DNA from: CAYYMD01 sp964472875
GTDB taxonomy: Bacteria > Planctomycetota > Phycisphaerae > SM23-33
Direction: 5' to 3'
Assembly (NCBI GenBank): GCA_964472875.1
Contig: CAYYMD010000007.1
Coordinates: forward strand, 4,313 to 68,312
Length of the DNA stretch: 64,000 nucleotides
Shown here: piece after piece, positions 9,120 through 18,236 of the stretch
How the letters are laid out: each line of letters starts with the position of its first letter
Numbering within the stretch: position 1 is the first letter of the stretch
Translations under genes and position numbers: made by a program
Notes under the pieces: model-generated
What the model was told of the DNA's origin: nothing
The model's input: only the letters and a program-made list of their open reading frames with translations
The model's database searches: none

Positions 9120-9830
9120 ATGAATACACGTGTAAGTGTGTTGCAAATTATTGCGGCGGTGATGGTCATATCATTTGCGTGGTCTATAAGTTCGGCCGGA
9201 CCGGTCTATACCGGCTCGCTGAGTTCCGGCGGCGGACTGAACGGCAACGGTGACTGGATTACCGGCAATTCCACGGTCTCGTGGGAAGTCAAGCGGGTCG
9301 GCAGCCAGTGGTCGTATAAATATCAAATCAACGCCGCGGCCAGGGATGTAAGCCACTTCATACTCGAGTTGTCCGACGGCGCTGCGGCCGACGATTTTTC
9401 CGATATTTCCCTGATTGACGACGGCGGAAATGATGTGGACTACGAAATGGAGTTCGAGACATTCACGCCCACCGGACAGGGTAATTCGAACCCCGGCCTG
9501 CCGGATGACATCTACGGCATAAAGATTGGCCCGGACGACGATGTAAAATCCATGCAGTTCAGTTTCACCACGATTCGTCAGCCGGTCTGGAGCGACTTCT
9601 ACGCCAAGGGCGGCGCCGTGGGCGGACCCGGCGGCGGTTTCGTGCACATGCACAACACCGGCTTCGGCAACCCCGACAGCGACCCGGATATGAACACCTT
9701 CCCGCCCGCCGATGGTAACGTGGATTTCCACGTCCTTGCGCCCGACAGCATCCCAGAGCCGGCCACGCTGGCGCTGATTTGCACAGGCGGCATCGCCGTT
9801 TTGCTGAAACGCCGGCGCGCCGGGGCATAG
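9120..9830 (+). CDS. PEP-CTERM sorted surface protein
   Basis: Predicted exported protein of 236 residues. It has an N-terminal hydrophobic signal segment (residues about 8-24), a Gly/Asp-rich extracellular body without a family I can name, and a C-terminal sorting signal: the PEPA motif, a hydrophobic helix and a basic RRR tail. Proteins with this tail are handled by an exosortase and are usually anchored or released at the cell surface. The ATG at 9120 is preceded by GAGGATC. The final 25 residues are almost the same as those of the protein ending at 12675, so the two share a sorting route or a recent duplication of the tail. No exosortase gene is in the window. Confidence 0.85.
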   Translation: MNTRVSVLQIIAAVMVISFAWSISSAGPVYTGSLSSGGGLNGNGDWITGNSTVSWEVKRVGSQWSYKYQINAAARDVSHFILELSDGAAADDFSDISLIDDGGNDVDYEMEFETFTPTGQGNSNPGLPDDIYGIKIGPDDDVKSMQFSFTTIRQPVWSDFYAKGGAVGGPGGGFVHMHNTGFGNPDSDPDMNTFPPADGNVDFHVLAPDSIPEPATLALICTGGIAVLLKRRRAGA

Positions 9831-9919
9831 CACAACATAAATCCAGGCCTAAAGGTAATTGCCCCCGCCGCAATACGGGCGCATGCCGGTCTGCATGTAA
9901 CAAGAATTGACACTTACGC

Positions 9920-9944
9920 GAGCCCGCATCTTGCGGGCTCTTTT
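9920..9944 (+). terminator. Rho-independent terminator
   Basis: Perfect 9-base-pair stem GAGCCCGCA / TGCGGGCTC (9920-9928 and 9932-9940) with a 3-base loop TCT, followed directly by TTTTGCCTTT. It ends transcription of the PEP-CTERM gene at 9120-9830. Confidence 0.85.
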
Positions 9945-10048
9945 GCCTTTATCCCCCAATTGCTTTAAGCGTTTTTAATGAACACATTACGCTCAATCCG
10001 TGCCGGAAGAGGATTCCCCGATAAGCCGGTAAAATTTTGAAAAAATTC

Positions 10049-10076
10049 TTGCCTAAAACGAGATTGCGATTATAAT
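10049..10076 (+). promoter_or_regulatory. Strong sigma70-type promoter of the large PEP-CTERM gene
   Basis: TTGCCT (10049-10054), a 16-base spacer and a perfect TATAAT (10071-10076), in an AT-rich stretch. The next gene starts at 10234, so the transcript would have a leader of about 150 bases that contains the structured element at 10091-10165. Confidence 0.55.
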
Positions 10077-10090
10077 GATGTCTCAATTGA

Positions 10091-10165
10091 AGGGTCGGCA
10101 AAGAGCCGGCGTGAGCCGAAAGGGAATTCGCAGGTAACAGCAGGAGGTTGAGACCTGTTATCCGA
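10091..10165 (+). promoter_or_regulatory. Structured 5' leader, possible riboswitch
   Basis: The leader of the 10234 gene can fold. GGCAAAG at about 10098 is followed by a CGGC/GCCG stem capped by a GTGA (GNRA) loop. Downstream, GGTAACAG (10134-10141) can pair with CTGTTATC (10157-10164), giving TTATCCGATG at the 3' side. GGCAAA, a GNRA-capped stem and a terminal GGTA...TTAYCCGATG stem recall parts of the c-di-GMP-I (GEMM) aptamer, but the second conserved GCAAAG strand of that aptamer is missing, so I do not assign it to that class. It may also be only a stable mRNA leader. Confidence 0.3.
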
Positions 10166-10233
10166 TGCGGCCTGTGTTGGTGGCCAAATCTAAAACAGGC
10201 AATAATACCAATTGCAATAATGGGAGTAATATC

Positions 10234-12675
10234 ATGAATCAAAGAATTATTTTTGGCGCCTGTGCTGTGTTCCTGGTCATAATCCTGTGTGGCGGCCCGG
10301 TTGTCGCCGAAGATCCGCTTGAGTTACAGTGGATGTTAGATACACATCCTGATGCATGGACCAACCCGGACAATTGGCAGATTGTAGGGCCGCCCGGGCC
10401 GCCATCGGTGCCGAGGCCGAACGACATCGCTTACATACATAACACGGGAACAGCCCAGATAAATACTGGCGACATAGCCGAATGCGATGTTTTGCTACTT
10501 GGTGTGGGCCTGCCCGAAATACCGGGCGAGCCGCCTCCTCCCCCGCCACAGCCAGGTAGTCTCGAAATTTTCGACGGCTCTTTTGCCGCCAATGAGGTAA
10601 CTGTCGGCGGAGACGCGACCGGAACCATTATGCAAAGTGGGGGAACCTCCACCATCAGCGGCGACATGATGACAGGAAGCGGAACGGACAACGCCAGTTC
10701 GATTTCACTAACCGGCGGGACGATGACGGTGGACGGCGCTCTTTCTGTCGGCGATCAGAACTCGGCATCATTTACGCTGGAGAAAACGGGTATAACTCCA
10801 ACGCTGCAAACATCTCATACGATTATCGGCCTCGGCGGAGTGTCCGGTTTCACACAGACAGACGGGCTACACCACCCGGCTTTCCTCGCCGTTGAAAGCG
10901 GCAGCACGTACACATTCAAAGGCGGCGAACTGAAGCCGGGCTACTCCGGCGGCGGCGGTTTGCACGTGGCGGGAACGCTGGACTTCGACAGTGCGCCTGA
11001 AACCGTATACGTTTATGACAACTCCATAACCAATCTCGCTGACGCCACGGTTACCAACGCAACGAACTCGACGCTTACGGTCGGCAGCGGCTTGCTGATT
11101 TACAGCGCAGGCAATCATCCGTCATCACTGTTCGGAACCTTTACCAATCGCGTCGGTATCGGGCTCATCGAACATCAGGTCGGTGCTACGCTTGTATTGG
11201 ACAACACGCAGGGCTTCACCGGAAGCGGCAGGATACCGGATAAATTGGAAACCCACGCCGGAAATGTTCAGGCGCCGACAGGCGGATTCATAGATTTGCA
11301 GGCGGGCCTCAATATGGTCAACTCCGGAACTGTTAACCTTGGCGGCGGCAAGCTGACCGTTCCGGACTCGGACACAAGCACTCTCAGCCACGGCAGCAGT
11401 CAGGCCGGGCACTTTATCGCACAGAAAGTCGAGGTGCAAAAAGGCGGCACATTAGTAATAGACCTCGACACGGCCGGAACTGTCACGGTGGAAGATATGA
11501 ACGTCGCGGGCACAATGAATCACAATTACAGCCAGGCCGACTACGCCTTCCTGAACGTATCCGGCGAAGATGCGAACACAACGGCGCTATATCGGCAGGA
11601 CTGGGGCGCGGCTGTGGGCAGCGGCGAAGTTAATATCGGCAGTATGGGTCCGGGACCGGCGACTTACAATCACGTGCAGGGAGTACATACCATCACCGAG
11701 GCGCTGAATATCGGCCACAGGGCCGATTTCGAAAGCGAAGGCGAAAGCGGTAATGGAACCTATATACTTGAGTCCTCTGCAACGCTTACGATGACACGCG
11801 ACGGTGCGGGGATAAAAATCGGCGGTGGCGGATGCGGAGCGTTCGATGAGATGCCGGAAGTGCCCGGCGGGACGGGTCTGCTGCAAATGAAAGGCGGAAC
11901 GATAAATGAAACCGGCAGCGGTGCAGGCGTAGATTTGACCGTCTTCGCGCCGGGCGGCATTGAATCGCCGTATTTTAACGGTTCGGGAACAATCGAGGGC
12001 TATGGCACGATCGGACTTACGGGCAAGTTGACGAACAACTATAAAGTCATTGCCAAAGCCCCCGATAACACGAAGTATCTGAACCTGTCGAGTTTCACCA
12101 ATGTCAGCGCGGACAGGGAGCACGCTGGTGGGTGGTACTGTGATGGTTACAGCGCGCTGAAACTGCCGGCTATGAGCGTTCCCACAGGCGACAACCTGCT
12201 CTGGTGGGGTGATGACATGGGCGTAGACACCAACGGCATGCTCGATATGGAAAACAGTCTGGCCTTCGATTTTTCCAATGTTACCGCAGCCGGCGTGCTG
12301 GACATAACTTTATACGGCGATTCTCACACCGATGTGCCGACCATACCGGACGACTTTACGCTTATCGGCCTGTGGCTTATCGACTCCGATGCGGGCATGA
12401 CATTTGATTCTGTGGATATGACTATCCGGTACGAAAAAGGGATAGCGAATTCTCTGGGCCTGGCGGCGGAAGATTTGTGCGTGTTCCATTATAAAAACGG
12501 CCAGTGGAAAGATGTAACAACCGGCGTGGCGGACCACGTCAACGGTTTAATCCATGCCGACGGACTGACCGATTTCAGTTTCTACGCTGTGGGCGTGCCC
12601 GAGCCGGCCACGCTGGCGCTGATTGGCGCAGGCGGTATCGCCGTTTTACTGAAACGCCGCAGACAAAGCGTGTAG
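10234..12675 (+). CDS. Large PEP-CTERM surface protein, beta-helix-like repeats
   Basis: Predicted secreted or surface-anchored protein of 813 residues. The ATG at 10234 (MNQRIIFGACAVFL) is chosen over an upstream in-frame ATG at 10165 because it has GGGAG 7 bases upstream and starts the signal peptide. The body consists of many imperfect Gly/Thr/Ser-rich units of the type GGTMTVDGALSVG and GGKLTVPDSD, which resemble the solenoid repeats of autotransporter-like adhesins. Near residues 690-780 there is a more globular segment (FTLIGLWLIDSDAG). The C-terminus has PEPA, a hydrophobic helix and KRRRQ. Role likely structural or adhesive at the surface; the partner is unknown. Confidence 0.85.
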   Translation: MNQRIIFGACAVFLVIILCGGPVVAEDPLELQWMLDTHPDAWTNPDNWQIVGPPGPPSVPRPNDIAYIHNTGTAQINTGDIAECDVLLLGVGLPEIPGEPPPPPPQPGSLEIFDGSFAANEVTVGGDATGTIMQSGGTSTISGDMMTGSGTDNASSISLTGGTMTVDGALSVGDQNSASFTLEKTGITPTLQTSHTIIGLGGVSGFTQTDGLHHPAFLAVESGSTYTFKGGELKPGYSGGGGLHVAGTLDFDSAPETVYVYDNSITNLADATVTNATNSTLTVGSGLLIYSAGNHPSSLFGTFTNRVGIGLIEHQVGATLVLDNTQGFTGSGRIPDKLETHAGNVQAPTGGFIDLQAGLNMVNSGTVNLGGGKLTVPDSDTSTLSHGSSQAGHFIAQKVEVQKGGTLVIDLDTAGTVTVEDMNVAGTMNHNYSQADYAFLNVSGEDANTTALYRQDWGAAVGSGEVNIGSMGPGPATYNHVQGVHTITEALNIGHRADFESEGESGNGTYILESSATLTMTRDGAGIKIGGGGCGAFDEMPEVPGGTGLLQMKGGTINETGSGAGVDLTVFAPGGIESPYFNGSGTIEGYGTIGLTGKLTNNYKVIAKAPDNTKYLNLSSFTNVSADREHAGGWYCDGYSALKLPAMSVPTGDNLLWWGDDMGVDTNGMLDMENSLAFDFSNVTAAGVLDITLYGDSHTDVPTIPDDFTLIGLWLIDSDAGMTFDSVDMTIRYEKGIANSLGLAAEDLCVFHYKNGQWKDVTTGVADHVNGLIHADGLTDFSFYAVGVPEPATLALIGAGGIAVLLKRRRQSV

Positions 12676-12692
12676 GCGCCCGGGCGGTTCGT

Positions 12693-13745
12693 TTACCCGG
12701 CCACGCCGGAGATGCGCAGGCGTATGTTGGAGTTCGTCAGCCGTCCGCTGCCGAGCACCCGGTAGGCGGCCAGTATCACGCGGCAGTTGCCCAGCGTCAT
12801 CTGGATGGTGTTTTTAAGCCCGCGGTAATGACGCCTCGCCACACGCTGGTTCGACCTGGCGATGCCTATCACGAACGACACCTGTATGTGATGGCCGAGG
12901 TCCGCCATCACCTTCGCCACGCCCACGTTCGAATCCTCATCGCTGGGCGTATACTGCCAGCCCCTGTCGTATTCCAGCGTAGAAAGGTCGTCGTATGGGT
13001 GCGAGTGGAAGTCGCCCACGGCCTGGTAGTGCGGATGAAGCGCCTGGGTGGCCTGGAGAATCGCATCCAGCGACCGCCGGTTGGGCTCGACGAAGCCGTA
13101 TTCGGACTCGGCCGAGAGTTGCGGCTGCGAGTGCATCACCGAGACGTAACGCGTGATGCAGACGTCGTCGCGGAATTTGCGGTGCCGGATTTCGCGCATC
13201 ATGCCAAGGTTAATCCCGTAAACCTCGTAGCCCTTGCGGCGCGGCCGACGGGGCGAGAGGTACGCCTCCAGCGCGCAAATCAGCATTGCCTCAAGGGCGG
13301 CCGAATCGAGCATCACCTCAAGCGCCACGAAATGCTCCTGTAGTTCGTCGTGCCAGGGGCAATCCTCGTATGTAATCAGCGGCACGTTCAGTTCCGGGTT
13401 GAAGTTCACATCCTCGGCCAGTTCGTGGAAGTAAGTCCACGCGCTCTTGCTCACTTTGTAACGCGCCAGTGCGCGGGAGGTCGGCAGTTTGTACTTGTAG
13501 CGGGCGCAGACGGCCTCGGGCAGGCGGGAGTTATTCTGCAGATGACTTTCGAGCCGGCGCAGGTGCGTGCTCAGGCCGTGCACCTCGCCGGACAGTTCAT
13601 CCAGTTTCGCCGGCGTCTCGGCCGTGATGAGCATGTTCAGCAAATGCCCGAGCGCGGTCTCCATCGCCGACCGCCGGTTACCGTAATATCCCGCCAAATC
13701 GTCGCGGACCTGCTCGGTGAGTCTTTCAAGTGTCGCCAATGCCAT
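12693..13745 (-). CDS. JAMM/MPN-like putative metallopeptidase domain protein
   Basis: Unnamed 350-residue protein. The N-terminal third is helical, probably coiled coil (about residues 1-75, heptad-like Leu spacing). The C-terminal half carries the elements of a JAB/MPN zinc peptidase: a Glu in YEVYGINLG (E174), the HSHP motif (H247, H249) and S-x-x-D (S268, D271). In typical JAMM enzymes the gap between HxHP and SxxD is 7-10 residues; here it is 17, so there is an insertion or a diverged active site. No signal peptide is seen, so it should be cytosolic. It lies 119 bases downstream of the sulfatase gene, on the same strand. Family assignment is by motif only. Confidence 0.6.
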   Translation of the reverse strand: MALATLERLTEQVRDDLAGYYGNRRSAMETALGHLLNMLITAETPAKLDELSGEVHGLSTHLRRLESHLQNNSRLPEAVCARYKYKLPTSRALARYKVSKSAWTYFHELAEDVNFNPELNVPLITYEDCPWHDELQEHFVALEVMLDSAALEAMLICALEAYLSPRRPRRKGYEVYGINLGMMREIRHRKFRDDVCITRYVSVMHSQPQLSAESEYGFVEPNRRSLDAILQATQALHPHYQAVGDFHSHPYDDLSTLEYDRGWQYTPSDEDSNVGVAKVMADLGHHIQVSFVIGIARSNQRVARRHYRGLKNTIQMTLGNCRVILAAYRVLGSGRLTNSNIRLRISGVAG

Positions 13746-13864
13746 CTGTTAGTTCCCTTAATCGAGAAATTGTTTCGTACTGCCGGAATTTTACCAGAGA
13801 GAAACACGCAAGACAATTTAACCCGCGCCAATATCAATATTTTTACTCATTCGGATGTGTTTGT

Positions 13865-15208
13865 TTAAGATTTGGATTTTACTTCCCGCGGCATTTTTGC
13901 CTCGACTTCCGCCCGCCATTTGTGGAGGAGATTTTTCAGTTCATCCGCCTTCTGCGGCATCTGCTCGGCCAGGTTGTTTTCCTCGCCGACATCCTCGCGC
14001 AGGTCGTACAGTTCGAGGCGGAAATCCTCGAAGAACTCGATGAGTTTCCACCGCCCCAGTCGCACCGCCCCGGCGGGCCTGCCGCCCTGGTCGCTGTAGT
14101 GCGGATAATGCCAGAACAGCGGCCGCTGTGCCTCCGCCGCCTCGCCGCGCAGCAACCCGGCCATGCTCGCCCCGTCGACGTGCTGCCGCGGGCGGGCCGG
14201 AAGCGAGGCCATCTCCAGCATCGTGGGGTAGAAATCATTGCTGATGACCGGCGTGTCGGTAACGCCGCCGGCGGCGGTTACGCCCGGCCACTTGACGATG
14301 AGCGGCACGCGGATGCCGCCCTCGTAAGGCCAGCCCTTGCCGGTGCGAAGCGGCAGATTGCTGGTCGGCCAACCCTGCGAGGTGCTGAGACCGCCGTTGT
14401 CGGATGTGAACACGATGACCGTGTCATCCTCCAGACCCAGCTGCCGCAGTTTTTCCATCACCCGGGCGACGCTGCGGTCCACGCTGTCTATCATGGCCGC
14501 GTACGTCGGGTGGTTCTGGATGCGCCTCTGCTTTACGCCGTCGGCCTCGAAAAACTCCGGCCCCGCATCGCCGAGCCCGGCCGCCTTCTGTTCGTATCTG
14601 GCCACGAGATCCGCCTTGGCCTGAATCGGCGTGTGCACGGCGTAATGGGCGAGGTAAAGCAGAAACGGTCTGTCGCTGTTTGAGCCGATAAATTCGACGG
14701 CCTCGTCGGTGAGGCGGTCTGTAAGGTACTCGCCGGCCGGGCCGTCGGACAGTTTGGGATTCTCGTACGGCGGGAAGTAACTTTTCGGCGACCCGGCCGA
14801 CCAGCCGCCGATGTTCACCTCGAAGCCGCGGTCCTCCGGCCAGCAACCTTCCTCGCCCAGGTGCCACTTGCCGATGTAGCCGGTCCTGTAGCCGGCCTCT
14901 GCAAGCGAGTCGGCCACGGTCGTCTCGGCCTGCGGCAGGTGGTGAATGTACTCGGCAGGAAGGAGTTTGCCCGCCTTATCGCCGCCGAACCAGTCAGTGG
15001 TGTCCATCCGGGCCGGGTATTTTCCGGCCATGATGCTCGCCCGCGTGGGCGAACAGACCGGGGCGGCGGCGTAGGCGTCGGTGAATTTCATGCCCTCGGC
15101 GGCAAGGTGGTCGACGGCCGGCGTGTCGTAAAAACCGCTGCCGTAACACGCCAGGTCGCGCCACCCCAGGTCGTCAATCAGAATAAATACGAAGTTCGGT
15201 CCGCTCAC
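13865..15208 (-). CDS. Type I sulfatase
   Basis: Sulfate-ester hydrolase of the alkaline-phosphatase superfamily, 447 residues. The Cys-type maturation motif C-x-P-x-R is present as CSPTR with Cys52, the residue converted to formylglycine. Metal ligands at the N-terminus (LIDDLGW) and the IGKWHLG motif are intact. No signal peptide is visible from the ATG at 15208, unlike its neighbour, so it may act inside the cell or have a start further upstream. Forms a tandem with the sulfatase gene ending at 15255. Substrate unknown; marine planctomycetes use such enzymes on sulfated polysaccharides. Confidence 0.93.
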   Translation of the reverse strand: MSGPNFVFILIDDLGWRDLACYGSGFYDTPAVDHLAAEGMKFTDAYAAAPVCSPTRASIMAGKYPARMDTTDWFGGDKAGKLLPAEYIHHLPQAETTVADSLAEAGYRTGYIGKWHLGEEGCWPEDRGFEVNIGGWSAGSPKSYFPPYENPKLSDGPAGEYLTDRLTDEAVEFIGSNSDRPFLLYLAHYAVHTPIQAKADLVARYEQKAAGLGDAGPEFFEADGVKQRRIQNHPTYAAMIDSVDRSVARVMEKLRQLGLEDDTVIVFTSDNGGLSTSQGWPTSNLPLRTGKGWPYEGGIRVPLIVKWPGVTAAGGVTDTPVISNDFYPTMLEMASLPARPRQHVDGASMAGLLRGEAAEAQRPLFWHYPHYSDQGGRPAGAVRLGRWKLIEFFEDFRLELYDLREDVGEENNLAEQMPQKADELKNLLHKWRAEVEAKMPREVKSKS

Positions 15209-15254
15209 GTGAACCTTTCCAACTGTTTAATCCATCCGGAATCGACCGATTCAA

Positions 15255-16736
15255 CTATCGCGATACGCTGCGGCCACGGCGTTTATATTTTTCCATAAGG
15301 GCCGTCAGCCGTTTGACCACGTCGGGCCGCTTGTCGTATAGGTTTTCCGACTCGTCGGGGTCCTTTTCCATGTCGTAAAGCTGGCCGGGGGTGGAGACCT
15401 TGCCGCTGGTCCAGCCGCCCGAACCACGGGCGAATATGAGTTTCCACTTCCCCTGCCGGATGGCATGTACGCCTTTTATCGAAGTATGAACGGTGGCTTC
15501 TCTTATGGGGCTTTTGACCTTTTCGCCAAGCAATGCGGGAAGTATGTTGTAACTGTCTTCGCCGGCGTCGGCTGGCAGTTCCGCATTGACTATCGCCGCG
15601 CACGTGGCCAGCAGATCTGTCAGACACACGGTCTGGTCGCACTCGCCGGAAGGCGCCACCTTCCCCGGCCATCTGGCGATGAACGGAATGCGATGTCCGC
15701 CGTCCCACGCGTCGGATTTATATCCGCGATATATGTAACTGGGGTAGTGCCCTTTCGACTCGAGCTTCTCGTTGCCCACGTAGTGCGCGAAGCCGTTGTC
15801 GGAGGTGTAAATCACCAGCGTGTTTTCGGCCAGGCCCTTTTCCTCCAGCGCCGCGGTAATCTCGCCCACGACGGCGTCGGTCTGAATGCAGAAGTCGGCA
15901 TACTCGCCGGCTTTTCCCTTCATGTCGCTTCGCCCCCGATATTCTTTTGCAGGCACAATCGGCGTGTGCGGGGATGTCAGCGCCACGTAGGCGAGGAATG
16001 GCGTTTCGGCGTCCTGCTTTTTTATGTACTCGACCGTTTTGCGGCTGATTTCCGGCAGCACGTCGACGGCCTCGAAGTCGGCATGGGCCAGCCCCCTGCG
16101 GTGAAACGCCTTCTGCGTAGTGCATTCGCCGACGAATTTGTCGTTTTCTATGTAAATATACGGGTGCATGTCGAGCGATGCGGATATGCCGTAGAAGTAA
16201 TCGAACCCGAAGGAGTTCGGGCCGTTCTTAATAGTACCCTTCCAGTCCGTATTCTTCGGGCCGGGCTTTTTGCCGTCAGTCGTAGGGAAGTCCATTCCGA
16301 GGTGCCACTTGCCGAAGCCGGCGGTGTTGTAGCCGTGTTGCTTAAGCAGCGACGCCACGGTCATGCGCTCTTTATCGATGAGGTGTCTGTCATAACCATG
16401 CAAAACGCCCCGTTTGAGCCGCGTCCGCCAGCAATATCGCCCCGTCAGCACGCCGTATCGCGTGGGCGTGCAGACCGCCGCCCCGGAATGTGCATCCGTA
16501 AATTTTATCCCTTCATTGGCGAGACGGTCGATATTCGGCGTATGAATCTTCGATTCGGGATTGAGGCAACTGACATCACCGTAGCCCATGTCGTCGGCCA
16601 GGATGTAAACGATGTTCGGCGGTTTCTTTTGGCCGCCGGATGAGGCACCGGTGGAAAATTTGCCCATCGCCAGCGTAGCCGCACCGAGTCCCGCGGCCCT
16701 GAGCAGGTCCCGCCGTCCGCAGGTGTAATTCGCCAT
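15255..16736 (-). CDS. Type I sulfatase with Tat-type leader
   Basis: Sulfatase of 493 residues from the ATG at 16736. It begins with a twin-arginine leader (CGRRDLLRAAGLGAA), so a folded, periplasmic enzyme is expected. The modified cysteine is Cys89 in CTPTR, the metal-site motif DDMGYGD and the GKWHLG motif are intact, and the length is normal. The extended upstream reading frame to 16805 is rejected because it precedes the leader. First gene of the minus-strand sulfatase pair; it ends 46 bases before the next start. Confidence 0.94.
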   Translation of the reverse strand: MANYTCGRRDLLRAAGLGAATLAMGKFSTGASSGGQKKPPNIVYILADDMGYGDVSCLNPESKIHTPNIDRLANEGIKFTDAHSGAAVCTPTRYGVLTGRYCWRTRLKRGVLHGYDRHLIDKERMTVASLLKQHGYNTAGFGKWHLGMDFPTTDGKKPGPKNTDWKGTIKNGPNSFGFDYFYGISASLDMHPYIYIENDKFVGECTTQKAFHRRGLAHADFEAVDVLPEISRKTVEYIKKQDAETPFLAYVALTSPHTPIVPAKEYRGRSDMKGKAGEYADFCIQTDAVVGEITAALEEKGLAENTLVIYTSDNGFAHYVGNEKLESKGHYPSYIYRGYKSDAWDGGHRIPFIARWPGKVAPSGECDQTVCLTDLLATCAAIVNAELPADAGEDSYNILPALLGEKVKSPIREATVHTSIKGVHAIRQGKWKLIFARGSGGWTSGKVSTPGQLYDMEKDPDESENLYDKRPDVVKRLTALMEKYKRRGRSVSR

Positions 16737-17000
16737 TGTTATATCTCCTGTTTGATGATTAAAAATATAAAAGGCAGTCTGGTTGCCCACAATGTTACTG
16801 CGCAAAAGACCTTCCGCGCCCGGCCGGAATTACCAACCGCACGCCGCACGCAGCCGGAGATCCTGCATTTAATATACGCCACAACCTCCCGCGGCTCAAG
16901 CATGGCCGGATTTGACGGCAAGTCACCGAAACGCCGGGAGGTTAACAGATATAATTACAGTAGATTTTTTTGTACATATATTTCCGATAAATACTAAGCG

Positions 17001-18236
17001 ATGGAAAATCCCGAGGTACAAACCGCATTGCTGGTGCTGCTGTTCGGCGGCGTGCTGGTGGCGGCGCTGCTGTCCAAGGCGGCGCTTCAGCGGCTGCGGG
17101 TGCCGCCGCTGGTGGCGTACCTGGTTATCGGCGTGCTGCTTAAACTGGGCGACGAGCATTATGGCATACTGGCCGCCGACGGCAAAGAGGTGCTGGATTT
17201 CCTGGCCACGCTCGGCGTCATCGCACTGCTGTTCCGCATCGGCCTCGAGAGCGATATACCCGGCCTGGTTCGCCAACTCCGCAGCGCCTCTTTCATCTGG
17301 CTGGGTAACGTGCTTATAAGCGGCGGCGTCGGCTACCTGGCCGCGCGATACCTGCTTTCATTCGAGATGCTGCCGTCGCTTGTGATAGCCACGGCCATGA
17401 CCGCCACCAGCGTGGGCATACCCGCCCGCGTATGGCAAAGCGCCCGCGCGCTGGACACGCCCGACGGCGAACGGTTCCTCGACGTGGCCGAACTCGACGA
17501 CATCTCCGGCGTGGTGCTCATGGCGCTGCTTTTTTCGGTGCTGCCGGTTCTCCACGGCGGCGGCGAGGAAGGCCTGGCGGGCGTTGTAGCCACCAAGGCC
17601 GGCCTGTTCGCGCTGAAACTGGCGGCTTTCGCGGCCGCTTGCGTATTGTTCTCGCGCTTTGTGGAGAAGCGGTTCACGCAGTTCATCCGCCGCATCGAGT
17701 CGGGCCCGGACCCCATGCTGGTGGTGGTCGGCGTGGGTCTGCTGGTGGCGGCGATTGCAGGCGTGCTGGGCTTCTCCGTGGCTATCGGGGCGTTCTTCGC
17801 CGGGCTGGTCTTCAGCCGCGACCCACGCAGCGTGAAGGTGGACGCCTCGTTCGCGCCGCTGCACGATTTGTTTACCCCGTTCTTTTTTGTGGGCATCGGC
17901 CTGGCTATGGAGCCGGGCGTTATGGCTGCGGCCGCCGGCGTGGGGGCGGTGCTTCTGGTCGCGGCCGTGGCCGGTAAGATAATAGGCACCACGGCCCCGG
18001 CCCTGGCCTATGCCGGTTGGTCGTCGGCGCTGGTACTGGGCGTCAGCATGGTGCCGCGGGCCGAAATCGCCATGCTCATAATGCACCGGGCCGCCAATAT
18101 CGGACCCTCGGCCGCGCCGCCGTCGGCCTACGGCGGAATGGTAATGGTCAGTGCCGTAACCTGCCTGGCCGCACCGGCCGTACTCATTCACATGCTGCGG
18201 CGGTCAGGCGCTTCCCGGCGGCGTCGTGGGCGATGA
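17001..18236 (+). CDS. Cation:proton antiporter, CPA2 family
   Basis: Integral membrane protein of 411 residues with about 12 hydrophobic segments, covering only the transporter domain (Kef/NhaS type). The GVxFGIALESDIPGL-like region (FRIGLESDI), the EL-DDISGV motif around residue 165 and the FFAGLVFSRDP segment are characteristic of CPA2 exchangers, with Asp-Asp in the ion path. There is no C-terminal RCK/TrkA domain, so it lacks the usual nucleotide or glutathione gating. Probably exchanges Na+ or K+ for protons. Its last 53 bases overlap the convergent gene at 18184-18945. Confidence 0.88.
   Translation: MENPEVQTALLVLLFGGVLVAALLSKAALQRLRVPPLVAYLVIGVLLKLGDEHYGILAADGKEVLDFLATLGVIALLFRIGLESDIPGLVRQLRSASFIWLGNVLISGGVGYLAARYLLSFEMLPSLVIATAMTATSVGIPARVWQSARALDTPDGERFLDVAELDDISGVVLMALLFSVLPVLHGGGEEGLAGVVATKAGLFALKLAAFAAACVLFSRFVEKRFTQFIRRIESGPDPMLVVVGVGLLVAAIAGVLGFSVAIGAFFAGLVFSRDPRSVKVDASFAPLHDLFTPFFFVGIGLAMEPGVMAAAAGVGAVLLVAAVAGKIIGTTAPALAYAGWSSALVLGVSMVPRAEIAMLIMHRAANIGPSAAPPSAYGGMVMVSAVTCLAAPAVLIHMLRRSGASRRRRGR

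Noticed and set aside
10091..10178. Cobalamin riboswitch before the large PEP-CTERM gene, suggested by AAAGGGAA
   Set aside because: The B12-box and the GGTGAAA/GCCACTG elements are absent.
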